From the NCBI RefSeq assembly GCF_019744875.1, contig NZ_JAIETU010000006.1, positions 434,001-498,000 of the forward strand: a stretch of 64,000 nucleotides of DNA, given 5' to 3'. Shown here one piece after another: positions 28,816-37,657 of the stretch (position 1 is its first letter; each line of letters begins with the position of its first letter). The notes beneath the pieces are model-generated. The model was not told where the DNA came from. It searched no databases and was given only the letters and a program-made list of their open reading frames with translations. Source of the stretch: Hyphomicrobium sp. (lineage in GTDB: Bacteria; Pseudomonadota; Alphaproteobacteria; Rhizobiales; Hyphomicrobiaceae). A program made the translations under genes and the position numbers.

Positions 28816-29561
28816 ATGCACCTTCCGCCGTCGACTTCGATGGCGACGCCGGTCACGAAGTTCGACGCGGGATCGGCCAGGAACAGCGCCGCGTTGGCGA
28901 TGTCGGACGGTTTCGACATCCGGCCCAGGGGAATGCCGGCCAGGAAGCGTGCGCGGTTTTCGGCCGTGTCCGGGGCGCCCATGAAATCTTCCAGCATGCC
29001 CGTTTCGCCGATCACCGGATTGATGGCGTTGACGCGGATGTTGCGCGGGGCGAGCTCGGCCGCCATCGACTTCGTCAGCGTGATGACCGCGCCTTTGCTG
29101 CCGTTGTACCAGGTGAGGCCCGGGCGGGGCCGCAGGCCCGCGGTGGAGGCCGTGTTGATGATCGAGCCGCCGCCGCGCTTCTCCATTTCCGGCACGACAG
29201 CCAGCGTGGTGAGGTAGATCGACTTCACGTTGACGGCGTAGATGCGGTCGAACTCGTCTTCCGTCACAGTCATCAGCGACTGGTTCTTGTGCGTGATGCC
29301 GGCGTTGTTGACGAGGATGTCGATGCCGCCGAACGCGCTCATGGTTGCGCGCATCATCTGCTCGACGTGCGATTTGACTGTCACGTCGACGGTGACGGGC
29401 ACGGCGCGCGAGCCGATGCCCGCTGCGACGTCGGAAGCGCGCGTGGCGTGGATGTCGGCCACGATCACCTTGGCGCCCTCTTCGGCGAACAGTTCCGCGA
29501 TGCCGCGGCCGAAGCCCGAGCCGGCGCCTGTCACGATTGCAACTTTACCGGCGAGCCGCAT
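28812..29561 (-). CDS. Short-chain dehydrogenase/reductase (SDR family)
   Basis: Classical SDR oxidoreductase of 249 residues using NAD(P)H. Visible are the cofactor motif TGAGSGFGRG, an acidic residue after the second strand (VIVADIHATR, suggesting NAD), NNAG at about 87, and the catalytic Ser/Tyr/Lys (INTASTAG, then WYNGSKGA). It resembles 3-oxoacyl-ACP reductases and glucose/sorbitol dehydrogenases; the substrate is unknown. It lies nine bases after pheA, so they form one transcript. The TAG stop lies within the end of the intergenic repeat, so the last codons may have been set by the repeat. Confidence 0.9.
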   Translation of the reverse strand: MRLAGKVAIVTGAGSGFGRGIAELFAEEGAKVIVADIHATRASDVAAGIGSRAVPVTVDVTVKSHVEQMMRATMSAFGGIDILVNNAGITHKNQSLMTVTEDEFDRIYAVNVKSIYLTTLAVVPEMEKRGGGSIINTASTAGLRPRPGLTWYNGSKGAVITLTKSMAAELAPRNIRVNAINPVIGETGMLEDFMGAPDTAENRARFLAGIPLGRMSKPSDIANAALFLADPASNFVTGVAIEVDGGRCI

Positions 29562-29570
29562 GGGCGATCC

Positions 29571-30470
29571 TCAAGCGTGATTGCCGTTGGGGCCGGCCGG
29601 GGGCGCGGCGGCGCGGGCCGCCTCCTCGCGGTAGGGGCTTGCCAGGTAGGTGCCGAGAATGCGCAGCTCGGTGGAGAAGAACGACAGTTCCTCCAGAGCC
29701 AATTGCACCGACCGATCGGCCGGGTGACCTTGGATGTCGGCGTGGAACATGGTGGCGTTGAACGTGCCTTCGAGCTGGTAGCTCTCGAGCTTCATCATGT
29801 TGACGCCGTTGGTGGCGAACCCGCCGAGCGCCTTGTAGAGCGCGGCCGGCACGTTGCGCACGCGGAAGAGGAACGTGGTGATGACGGGGCCGTCCTCGGG
29901 CTCGGCGTCGTCGGGGTCTTTGGCGAGCACGATGAAGCGCGTGGTGTTGTGGGCCTCGTCCTCAATGTCGGAGCGCAGGATTTCGAGCCCGTAGATTTCG
30001 GCCGCAAGCTTGGAGGCGATGGCGGCGAGCGTCGGGTCGCGCTGTTCGCTGACGAGGCGGGCTGAGCCTGCCGTATCGGCTTCGGGCACCGGCGTGATGC
30101 CGAGGTCGCGCAGCGTTCTGCGGCACTGGCCGAGGGCCTGCGTGTGGCTCAGCGCTTTCTTGATCGATTTGATGTCCGCGCCCTTGATGGCCATGAGCTG
30201 ATGGCGCACGCGCAGGAAGTGCTCGCCCACGATGTAGAGGTTGGCGGCCGGAAGCAGGTGGTGGATGTCGGCGACGCGGCCGGCCACTGAGTTCTCGATC
30301 GGGATCATCGCGTAGTGCGTGTCGCCGGTCTTCACCGCTGCGAGGGCGTCCTCGAAGGTCGGATATGCCACGGCTTCGGCATCCGGGAATGCTTCCGCGC
30401 AGGCGAGGTGCGAGTTTGCGCCCGGCTCTCCCTGGTATGCGATGCGCGTGGCCGTGGGCGTGGTGGACAT
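29571..30470 (-). CDS. pheA: Prephenate dehydratase
   Basis: Converts prephenate to phenylpyruvate in phenylalanine synthesis. The catalytic domain (about 7-185) starts RIAYQGEPGANSH and has the TRF motif (NTTRFIVLAK); the ACT domain (about 203-280) carries the Phe-sensing ESYQ in NMMKLESYQLEG, so feedback inhibition by phenylalanine is expected. The start is MSTTPTATRIAY at 30470; the frame stays open upstream to 30551 but that extension is Arg/Ser-rich and not family-like. No chorismate mutase domain is fused, as usual in this class. kdsB lies 107 bases upstream on the same strand. Confidence 0.93.
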   Translation of the reverse strand: MSTTPTATRIAYQGEPGANSHLACAEAFPDAEAVAYPTFEDALAAVKTGDTHYAMIPIENSVAGRVADIHHLLPAANLYIVGEHFLRVRHQLMAIKGADIKSIKKALSHTQALGQCRRTLRDLGITPVPEADTAGSARLVSEQRDPTLAAIASKLAAEIYGLEILRSDIEDEAHNTTRFIVLAKDPDDAEPEDGPVITTFLFRVRNVPAALYKALGGFATNGVNMMKLESYQLEGTFNATMFHADIQGHPADRSVQLALEELSFFSTELRILGTYLASPYREEAARAAAPPAGPNGNHA

Positions 30471-30577
30471 GAGGGTGCCGGGGTTCGAAGATTGAAGGGG
30501 GCGAGAAGAAAAAACGCGTGCGCGACGCCTGCCGGCCGCGACCGGGCTCACAGGGGAACTTGCGCGACGGATGACGG

Positions 30578-31333
30578 TCAGATTGAGCCCGTCCGGCGCG
30601 CCTTTCTGACCATTTGGCGGGCCCGTTCGAGATCGGCGGGAGTATCGACACCGAGGGGAACAGTGTCAACGACGACCACGTCGATGCGCATGCCGTCCTC
30701 CAGGGCGCGGAGTTGCTCCAGGCGCTCGCGCGTTTCGAGGTAGGAGGCCTTGAGGGAGACGAACCGCTCCAGGGCGGTGCGGCGGTAGGCATAGAGGCCG
30801 ATATGGTGAAAGAGCGGTCCATCGCCGTGGGGGGCCGTGGCGCGCGTGAAGTAGAGCGCGCGCAGGCGGTTCGATTGCTGCAGCGGCGTGCCGACAACCT
30901 TGACCACGTTGGGGTTGGTGCGCTCTTCCGGATCGCGGATCTCGGCGGCGAGGGTGGCGATGTCAGGGCCCTTGGCGGACAGCACGGCTGCGCACTCGCG
31001 GATCAGGTCGGGCTCGATGGTGGGCAGGTCGCCCTGAAGGTTGACGACGACGTCGGCTTCGGCGTCGGGATCGATCCTGTTCAGGGCTTCGAAAATGCGG
31101 TCTGAGCCCGACACGTGGTCCGGACGTGTCATGAGGGCCTCGCCGCCTGCCGCGCGGACGGCCTGGCAGATCTCCTCGGCGTCGGCCGCCACGACGACCC
31201 GTCCCATTCCCGCGTCATGGGCGCGGCGCCAGACGTGGACGATCATCGGCTCGCCTTCGATATCGGCCATGGGCTTGTCGGGCAGGCGGGTCGACGACAT
31301 GCGGGCGGGAATGATGATCAGGGTTTTCGTCAT
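30578..31333 (-). CDS. kdsB: 3-deoxy-manno-octulosonate cytidylyltransferase (CMP-Kdo synthetase)
   Basis: Activates Kdo with CTP for lipopolysaccharide inner-core synthesis in the cytosol. Family motifs are clear: [19 protein letters not shown] at the N-terminus, [32 protein letters not shown] and [12 protein letters not shown] near the C-terminus. 251 residues is standard. It is the first gene of a minus-strand group with pheA and the SDR gene; the three have no shared pathway, though kdsB next to pheA recurs in Hyphomicrobiales. Confidence 0.95.
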   Translation of the reverse strand: MTKTLIIIPARMSSTRLPDKPMADIEGEPMIVHVWRRAHDAGMGRVVVAADAEEICQAVRAAGGEALMTRPDHVSGSDRIFEALNRIDPDAEADVVVNLQGDLPTIEPDLIRECAAVLSAKGPDIATLAAEIRDPEERTNPNVVKVVGTPLQQSNRLRALYFTRATAPHGDGPLFHHIGLYAYRRTALERFVSLKASYLETRERLEQLRALEDGMRIDVVVVDTVPLGVDTPADLERARQMVRKARRTGSI

Positions 31334-31812
31334 GTGACTTCTTTTCTGTCGTGGTCAGGACGGCCCGGGCGTGGGGCTCGCCGGCCGGGCCACGGGACAA
31401 GAAAATGGAGCGCTGCGGCGCCCCGGCTCGGCAGGCCCGTCGATTTGGGGAGCCGCAATGTCGTAAACCGGTCATGGATCGGGACGCACGCGGAACACAC
31501 AGAGCGGGACACTTGGCCCCATGGAACGGCGGGCCGGATTCACTATTCTGCGGAACCCACATGGGCGGGTCCTCTGCGTCATTTTTTGCCTGTGAAAGCT
31601 GTAGACTGGCGGGGCGGCTCATTGCAAGGCTGAGCGGGCCCTTGTAGATGCCTCGTTGGGTCTACTTTCCGTATTTCCATCCAGGCGCCCGTAATCGCCG
31701 GGAGAGTGGGCAATCGGCGGCGCATGCTGGCCGAGTGCGGGGACTGCTGGTAGGTAAGTCGTGTCTTGGATTCGCGCGGGGAACAGACATTCCGCGCATC
31801 GAGGGTGAAGAG
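31334..31812. other. Divergent intergenic region between kdsB and cytochrome c
   Basis: 479 bases between divergent genes, so it should contain two promoters. An upstream extension of the cytochrome frame exists (to 31648) but lacks a ribosome site and reads as low-quality coding. No strong -35/-10 pair, terminator or repeat was recognised. Confidence 0.45.
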
Positions 31813-32382
31813 ATGATGGATTCGTTCGAACTGACCAAGGTCGCCGGCGGCGTGCTTGCGGCTCTCCTCCTGATCTTCGCACCCAAGACCGCGATCGACA
31901 TGGCGCGGCAGGGTCATCACCACGCCGCAGAAGAATCGAAGACCGGGTTTACGCTGCCGGTTGCGACCGAGACGGCCAATCCGGCTGGTGGGGCTGCGCC
32001 TGCCGCTGCCGCTTTCGATCCGGCCGCCATCGTCGCCAAGCTCGCGGCCGCAAAGCCCGACGAAGCCCAGGGCACGTTCAAGAAGTGCCTCGGCTGCCAT
32101 ACGGCCGACGCAACGTCCGGCAACAAGGCTGGTCCGAACCTCTGGAACATCGTCGGCCGCGACCACGCCGGCAAAGCCGATTTCCCCGGCTACTCGGAGG
32201 CCATGAAGGCCAAGAAGGGCACCGCCTGGGGCTACGCAGAACTCGCAGCCTTCCTGCACTCGCCCAAGGTTGCCATCCCAGGCACCAAGATGCTGTTTGC
32301 GGGCGTTGCCGATCCGGACGAGCTGGCCAATCTGATCGCTTATCTCCGTACCCTGTCCGATGCGCCGAAGGCGCTTCCCTAG
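31813..32382 (+). CDS. cycM: Membrane-anchored c-type cytochrome, CycM-like
   Basis: Electron carrier between the bc1 complex and terminal oxidases. The N-terminus MMDSFELTKVAGGVLAALLL is an uncleaved signal anchor, followed by an Ala/Pro-rich flexible linker and a class I cytochrome c domain (about 80-187). Heme is bound by CLGCH (Cys92, Cys95, His96), and Met160 in GTKMLFAGV is the likely axial ligand. This layout matches CycM/cytochrome c552 of Bradyrhizobium relatives. GAAGAG precedes the ATG; a second ATG follows directly. Confidence 0.9.
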   Translation: MMDSFELTKVAGGVLAALLLIFAPKTAIDMARQGHHHAAEESKTGFTLPVATETANPAGGAAPAAAAFDPAAIVAKLAAAKPDEAQGTFKKCLGCHTADATSGNKAGPNLWNIVGRDHAGKADFPGYSEAMKAKKGTAWGYAELAAFLHSPKVAIPGTKMLFAGVADPDELANLIAYLRTLSDAPKALP

Positions 32383-32628
32383 GGTTTTCGGCCCCATTGA
32401 CGTTCAAGCGCTTTTTGCCGCCGGTGCCGCCCGCATCCGGCGGCAAGTCGTTTGTGCCCGGGCATGATCCCTGGCCGGGGGCATCTTGCCGATCTTTAAT
32501 CCGAACGCCGCGCAAGGCATGCTAGGACTTCGACTTTCCCTGCCGCCGCTTTTCCTGCGGTGGCCGTGGGCGGGCCATGTCTTACCTGCTCGGCTCGCGA
32601 TCAACTCAAATCGCACGGGACACACTTG

Positions 32629-34650
32629 ATGATGGCAGCGGACTTCGCATTCCACCTTCGTTCGGCGCGCTTCGTAAACGTCCTGACGGCGGTGGCCGCA
32701 GCCACTCTGGTCTCCGGCGCGGTTTTCTCCACGGCGGGCCTCGCCCAGGACGCCGGCGCGCCGGCCGCGCCCGCTCCCGCGGCTTCTGCCGGCAGCACGC
32801 CCGTCCGCCATCACGCGCTGTCGCTCATCGGCGAGCCGCGCTTCGGCCCGGACTTCAAACATTTCGACTGGGTCAATCCGGACGCGCCGAAGGGCGGCGT
32901 CGTGCGGTTCGCAGTCGAGGGTACGTTCGACTCGCTCAACCCGTATTCGATCAAGGGCGTGACCGCATCGGGTGCGGGCATGATCTACGACTCGCTCATG
33001 GCCGGCAGCCCGGACGAGGAGTCGACCGAGTACGGTCTCGTCGCAGAGTGGGTGTCGTTCCCGGATGATTTCTCGTCGGCGACGTTCGGGCTTCGCCCGC
33101 AGGCGCGCTTTCACGACGGCAAGCCCATCACGGCCGACGACGTGATCTTCAGCCTCGATGCGCTCAAGAAGGCGCATCCGATGTATGCGCGTTACTACAA
33201 GAACGTCGTCAAGGCCGAGAAGACCGGCGAGAACGAGGTCACCTTCACGTTCGACATCAAGGGCAATCGCGAGCTGCCGCAGATCCTGGGCCAGCTTCCG
33301 GTGCTGCCGAAGCACTACTGGGAAGGCACGGGCGCAAACGGCGAGCCGCGGGACCTTTCCAAGAGCACGCTCGAAATTCCGCTCGGGTCCGGCCCCTACA
33401 AGATCAAGAGCTTCGATCCGGGCAGCCGCATCACCATCGAGCGCGTGGCGGACTATTGGGCGAAGGATCTGCCGGTTTCGATCGGCAAGTGGAACTTCGA
33501 CGAGTTGCGCTTCCAGTATTTCCGCGACCGGGTTGCCGCGTTCGAGGACTTCAAGGCCGGTCGCGCCGACTTCTGGCGCGAGAACACGGCGAGCGCCTGG
33601 GCGACGCAGTTCGGGTTCGATGCGATCAAAAAGGGCTGGGTGAAGAAGGAGTCGCTGCCGACCAAGGGCGTCGCGCAGATGCAGGGCTTCATCTTCAACA
33701 CGCGCCGCGCCAAGTTCGAGGATCCGCGCGTCCGGCAAGCGTTCAACTATGCGTTCAACTTCGAGGAGCTGAACAAGAGCGTTCTGTTCGGCCAGTACAC
33801 GCGCGTGGCGAGCTACTTCGACAATTCGGAGCTTGCCGCCAAGGGACTGCCCGAAGGGCGCGAGCTTGAGATCCTGAAGCAGTTCGAGAAGGAGCTGCCG
33901 CCGGACGTGTTCACGAAGGAGTGGAAGAACCCGGTCAACGCCTCGCGCGACGACGTGCGCGCCAACCTCGCCGAAGCCATGCGCCTGATGAAGGAAGCGG
34001 GCTGGGAAGTGCGCCAGGAAGAGGTGGACGATCCGTCGTGCGGCATGCTGTGCAAGGCCGGGCGCGCCATCGGGATCGGATCGGCGAAAACGGAAACCGT
34101 GCTGCGCAACGCCAAGGGCGAGCCGTTCACGGCCGAATTCCTGATCGGCTCGGAGGCGTTCCAGCGCCACATTGCGCAGTACACCGCAAGCCTCGCGCTG
34201 ATCGGCATCAAGGCTTCGACGCGTGTGGTCGACCCGGCGCAGTACGAGCGGCGCGAAATGAGCTTCGACTACGACATCATCATCGACAGCTTCCCGCAGT
34301 CGATGTCGCCCGGCAACGAGCAGCGCGATTTCTGGGGCTCTGCCGCGGCAGGGCAGGACGGAAGCCGCAACACCATCGGCATCAAGAATCCGGTCGTCGA
34401 CAAGCTGATCGAGCAGCTCGTGGTGGCTAAGGATCGCGCTGAGCTCGTGGCGTACACGCGCGCGTTGGACCGCGTGCTGCTGTGGAACCACTATGTCGTG
34501 CCGCAGTGGTACAATCCGAATGAGTGGCTCGCGTCCTGGGATATCTTCGGGCGTCCGGAGAAGCTGCCGTCGCAGACAGCGGCGTTTACCCAGGTGTGGT
34601 GGGTCGATCCGATGAAGCAGAAGTCGCTGCAAGCCGCGCGCGGGAATTGA
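32629..34650 (+). CDS. yejA: Peptide ABC transporter substrate-binding protein, YejA family (first copy)
   Basis: Periplasmic binding protein (SBP family 5) feeding the YejBEF importer, known for uptake of peptides and microcin C-type compounds. A signal peptide (hydrophobic about 15-38, cleavage near AGLAQ) and an Ala/Pro-rich stretch precede the binding fold; family blocks include FKHFDWVNPDAPKGG, LPLGSGPYKI-like IPLGSGPYKIKSF and MSPGNEQRDFWGS. The ATG at 32629 follows CACGGGACACACTTG, a weak ribosome site; a second ATG is adjacent. 673 residues. The next gene is a paralogue four bases downstream. Confidence 0.93.
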   Translation: MMAADFAFHLRSARFVNVLTAVAAATLVSGAVFSTAGLAQDAGAPAAPAPAASAGSTPVRHHALSLIGEPRFGPDFKHFDWVNPDAPKGGVVRFAVEGTFDSLNPYSIKGVTASGAGMIYDSLMAGSPDEESTEYGLVAEWVSFPDDFSSATFGLRPQARFHDGKPITADDVIFSLDALKKAHPMYARYYKNVVKAEKTGENEVTFTFDIKGNRELPQILGQLPVLPKHYWEGTGANGEPRDLSKSTLEIPLGSGPYKIKSFDPGSRITIERVADYWAKDLPVSIGKWNFDELRFQYFRDRVAAFEDFKAGRADFWRENTASAWATQFGFDAIKKGWVKKESLPTKGVAQMQGFIFNTRRAKFEDPRVRQAFNYAFNFEELNKSVLFGQYTRVASYFDNSELAAKGLPEGRELEILKQFEKELPPDVFTKEWKNPVNASRDDVRANLAEAMRLMKEAGWEVRQEEVDDPSCGMLCKAGRAIGIGSAKTETVLRNAKGEPFTAEFLIGSEAFQRHIAQYTASLALIGIKASTRVVDPAQYERREMSFDYDIIIDSFPQSMSPGNEQRDFWGSAAAGQDGSRNTIGIKNPVVDKLIEQLVVAKDRAELVAYTRALDRVLLWNHYVVPQWYNPNEWLASWDIFGRPEKLPSQTAAFTQVWWVDPMKQKSLQAARGN

Positions 34651-34654
34651 CGCC

Positions 34655-36478
34655 ATGAGAGCGCTCAGCTTCCTGCCGGCTGCCGCGGCCCTCCTGGCCA
34701 GCGCGTTTGCAACGCCACTGGCGGCCGAGCCGCGTCATGGCCTCTCGATTTTCGGCGAACTCAAGTATCCCGCTGACTTCAAGCACTTCGACTACGTCAA
34801 TCCAGACGCGCCGAAAGGCGGGCGCGTCTCGCAGATCGGCACGGCGGGCCTTACCACGTTCGATAGCTTCAACGCCTACATCCTCAAGGGCGACGCAGCC
34901 CAGGGCATGAACTTGGTGTTCGACAGCCTGATGGTGCGGGCGGAGGACGAGCCGGATGCGGTCTATTCGCTGGTGGCCGAGACGGCGGACGTCGCCGACG
35001 ACAAGATGTCGGTCACATTTAAGTTGAGGCCCGAGGCGAAATTCGCGGATGGAAGCCCGCTGACCGCCGATGACGTGGTCTTCTCGTTCGAGACGCTGAA
35101 GGCCAAGGGGCATCCGGCGTTCGCGTTTCCGCTGCGCGACGTGAGCGCGGCGCAGGCGATCGACCCGCACACGGTGCGCTACACCTTCACGGGCTCGCTG
35201 GTGCGTGATCTGCCGATCACGGTCGCAACGCTGCCGATCCTCTCCAAGGCGTACTATACAACGCACGATTTCGAGAAGACGTCGCTCGAGGCGCCGCTCG
35301 GCTCGGGGCCGTACAAGGTCGGCCCTTTCAAGGCTGGCACCTACGTCAGCTATCTGCGCCGCGCCGACTATTGGGGCCGCGACCTGCCGGTCAATCGCGG
35401 CCAGAACAACTTCGACGAGGTGCGTTACGAGTACTATCGCGACCGGACGCTGGAGCTTGAAAACCTGCTGGCGGGCAATTTCGACCTGCGCGAGGAGTTC
35501 ACCTCCAAGGATTGGGCGACCGGTTACGACAAACAGCCCGTGAAGGACGGCCGCGTGCTGCTGCAGACGCTTCCGGACGAGCGGCCTTCGGGCGCGCAGG
35601 GTTTCTTCATCAACACGCGGCGCGACAAGTTCAAGGACGTGAGGGTGCGTGAAGCGCTCGGCCTCGCGTTCGATTTCGAGTGGAGTAACAAGAACCTCTT
35701 CTTCGGCCTCTATACGCGCACGGCGAGCTACTTCGAGAATTCCGACATGAAGGCGGAAGGGCCGCCTTCGCCGGAGGAGCTGGCGCTGCTGGAGCCGTTT
35801 CGCGACAAGCTTCCGCCGGCCGTGTTCGGAGCACCGGTCTCGCCGCCCGTAACCGATGGCAGCGGCAACAATCGCAAGGAGCTGCGCCAGGCGGTCAAGC
35901 TGCTGACGGACGCAGGCTGGACGCAGACGCCGGAAGGCTGGAAGAACGCCAAGGGCGAGCCGTTGACGGTCGAGATCCTGATCGACAGCCCGAGCTTCGA
36001 GAGGATCGTGGGGCCGTACCTCAAGAACCTGAAGGCGATCGGCATCGATGCCTCCATGCGGCGCGTGGATGCCGCGCAGTACGAACGGCGCATGAAGGAT
36101 TTCGATTTCGACCTCACGACGCAGCGCTATGCGCTCCGGCTGACGCCCGGCGTCGAGCTCAAGACGTTCTGGGGATCGCAGGCGGCGGCCACCAACGGCA
36201 GCTTCAACCTCGCCGGCATCGCCGATCCGGTTGTCGATGCGCTGATCGACAAGATCGTGAGCGCCCAGTCGCGGAGCGAGCTCGTGACGGCAACGCGGGC
36301 TGCGGATCGCGTGCTGCGGGCCGGGCACTATTGGGTGCCGCAGTGGTACAAGGGTGCCCACAACCTGGTGTTCTGGAACAAGTTCGGCTGGCCGGACGTC
36401 AAACCGAAGTATGCGCGGGGGGCGGCCGAAACGTGGTGGTATGACGAGGCGAAGGCCAAAGCGCTGTCGCAGCGGTAA
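34655..36478 (+). CDS. yejA: Peptide ABC transporter substrate-binding protein, YejA family (second copy)
   Basis: Second SBP-5 binding protein of the same importer, 607 residues. Signal peptide 1-24 (ALLASAFATPLAAEP). It shares the order of motifs with its neighbour (FKHFDYVNPDAPKGG, APLGSGPYKVGPF, FFINTRRDKF, RTASYFENS) but lacks the Ala/Pro-rich spacer and the Cys-containing loop (DPSCGMLCK) of the first copy. It starts four bases after the first copy's stop, so they are co-translated. Two diverged copies in tandem suggest two ligand ranges sharing one permease (inference). Confidence 0.93.
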   Translation: MRALSFLPAAAALLASAFATPLAAEPRHGLSIFGELKYPADFKHFDYVNPDAPKGGRVSQIGTAGLTTFDSFNAYILKGDAAQGMNLVFDSLMVRAEDEPDAVYSLVAETADVADDKMSVTFKLRPEAKFADGSPLTADDVVFSFETLKAKGHPAFAFPLRDVSAAQAIDPHTVRYTFTGSLVRDLPITVATLPILSKAYYTTHDFEKTSLEAPLGSGPYKVGPFKAGTYVSYLRRADYWGRDLPVNRGQNNFDEVRYEYYRDRTLELENLLAGNFDLREEFTSKDWATGYDKQPVKDGRVLLQTLPDERPSGAQGFFINTRRDKFKDVRVREALGLAFDFEWSNKNLFFGLYTRTASYFENSDMKAEGPPSPEELALLEPFRDKLPPAVFGAPVSPPVTDGSGNNRKELRQAVKLLTDAGWTQTPEGWKNAKGEPLTVEILIDSPSFERIVGPYLKNLKAIGIDASMRRVDAAQYERRMKDFDFDLTTQRYALRLTPGVELKTFWGSQAAATNGSFNLAGIADPVVDALIDKIVSAQSRSELVTATRAADRVLRAGHYWVPQWYKGAHNLVFWNKFGWPDVKPKYARGAAETWWYDEAKAKALSQR

Positions 36479-36535
36479 AGCGACCTCGCGACGGGCGATT
36501 GAGGCGCTGACGGCGCAACGGGACGAGAACGGACA

Positions 36536-37654
36536 ATGGCTGCCTACCTCCTGAAACGCATGCTGCTCATTATCCCGACCATGCTCGGGATCATGCTGAT
36601 CAGCTTTGTCATCATCCAGTTCGCGCCGGGTGGCCCCGTCGAGCAGATGATCGCCAAGCTCACGGGCAGCGATGTGTCGACTTCGGAGCGGCTGGGCGGC
36701 GGCGGCCGCGATACGCTGGGCGGCGGCAACCAGAGCCAGCTCGGGCAGGGGGCAGGCGACAGCGTCACCTCGAAGTATCGCGGCGCGCAGGGATTGGACC
36801 CGGAGTTCATCAAGAGCCTCGAGAAGCAGTTCGGCTTCGATAAGCCGGCGCACGAGCGCTTTCTCTTGATGATGAAGAACTACCTGACGTTCGATTTCGG
36901 CAAGAGCTACTTCCGCGACGTGTCGGTGATCGAGCTGATCAAGGAAAAGATGCCGGTCTCGATTTCCCTCGGCCTCTGGATGACGCTGATCACCTACTTC
37001 ATTTCGATCCCGCTCGGCATCCGCAAGGCCGTGCGAGACGGCGAGCCGTTCGACACCTGGACCAGTACGGTGCTGGTGATCGGCTATGCGGTGCCCGGGT
37101 TCCTCATCGCCGTGTTGCTGCTGATCGTGTTCGCGGGCTCGTCGTTCTTCCAGTGGTTCCCGTCGCGCGGGCTGACATCGGACAACTGGGAGAGCCTGTC
37201 GCTGTTCGGCAAGGTGGTCGACTATTTCTGGCATCTGACGCTGCCGATCATCGCCATGGCGATCGGGTCGTTCACGACGATGGCGTTCCTGACCAAGAAC
37301 AGCTTCCTCGATGAGATCCGCAAGCAGTACGTCACGACCGCCCGGTCGAAGGGGCTCGGCGAGCGAGACGTGCTGTACGGGCACGTGTTCCGCAACGCGA
37401 TGCTGATCATTATCGCTGGCTTCCCAGCAACCTTCATCGGCGCGTTCTTCTCGGGGTCGCTGCTGATCGAGACGATCTTCTCGCTCGATGGGCTGGGGCT
37501 GCTGGGCTTCGAGTCCGCGATCAAGCGCGACTACGCGGTGGTTTTCGCGACGCTCTACATCTTCGCGCTGATGGGCCTGGTCGTGAACGTGATCACCGAT
37601 TTCATCTACACGCTCGTCGATCCTCGCATCGATTTCGAAAGCCGGGAGGTCTGA
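36536..37654 (+). CDS. yejB: Peptide ABC transporter permease YejB
   Basis: Inner-membrane permease of the Yej importer. It has an N-terminal membrane helix (about 8-28), a periplasmic stretch, then five further helices; the cytoplasmic coupling motif that contacts YejF is TTARSKGLGERDVLYGHVF. A Gly/Ser/Gln-rich segment (about 48-78, GGGGRDTLGGGNQSQLGQG) sits in the first periplasmic loop, as is common in YejB. 372 residues. Followed three bases later by yejE. Confidence 0.94.
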   Translation: MAAYLLKRMLLIIPTMLGIMLISFVIIQFAPGGPVEQMIAKLTGSDVSTSERLGGGGRDTLGGGNQSQLGQGAGDSVTSKYRGAQGLDPEFIKSLEKQFGFDKPAHERFLLMMKNYLTFDFGKSYFRDVSVIELIKEKMPVSISLGLWMTLITYFISIPLGIRKAVRDGEPFDTWTSTVLVIGYAVPGFLIAVLLLIVFAGSSFFQWFPSRGLTSDNWESLSLFGKVVDYFWHLTLPIIAMAIGSFTTMAFLTKNSFLDEIRKQYVTTARSKGLGERDVLYGHVFRNAMLIIIAGFPATFIGAFFSGSLLIETIFSLDGLGLLGFESAIKRDYAVVFATLYIFALMGLVVNVITDFIYTLVDPRIDFESREV

Positions 37655-37657
37655 GCC

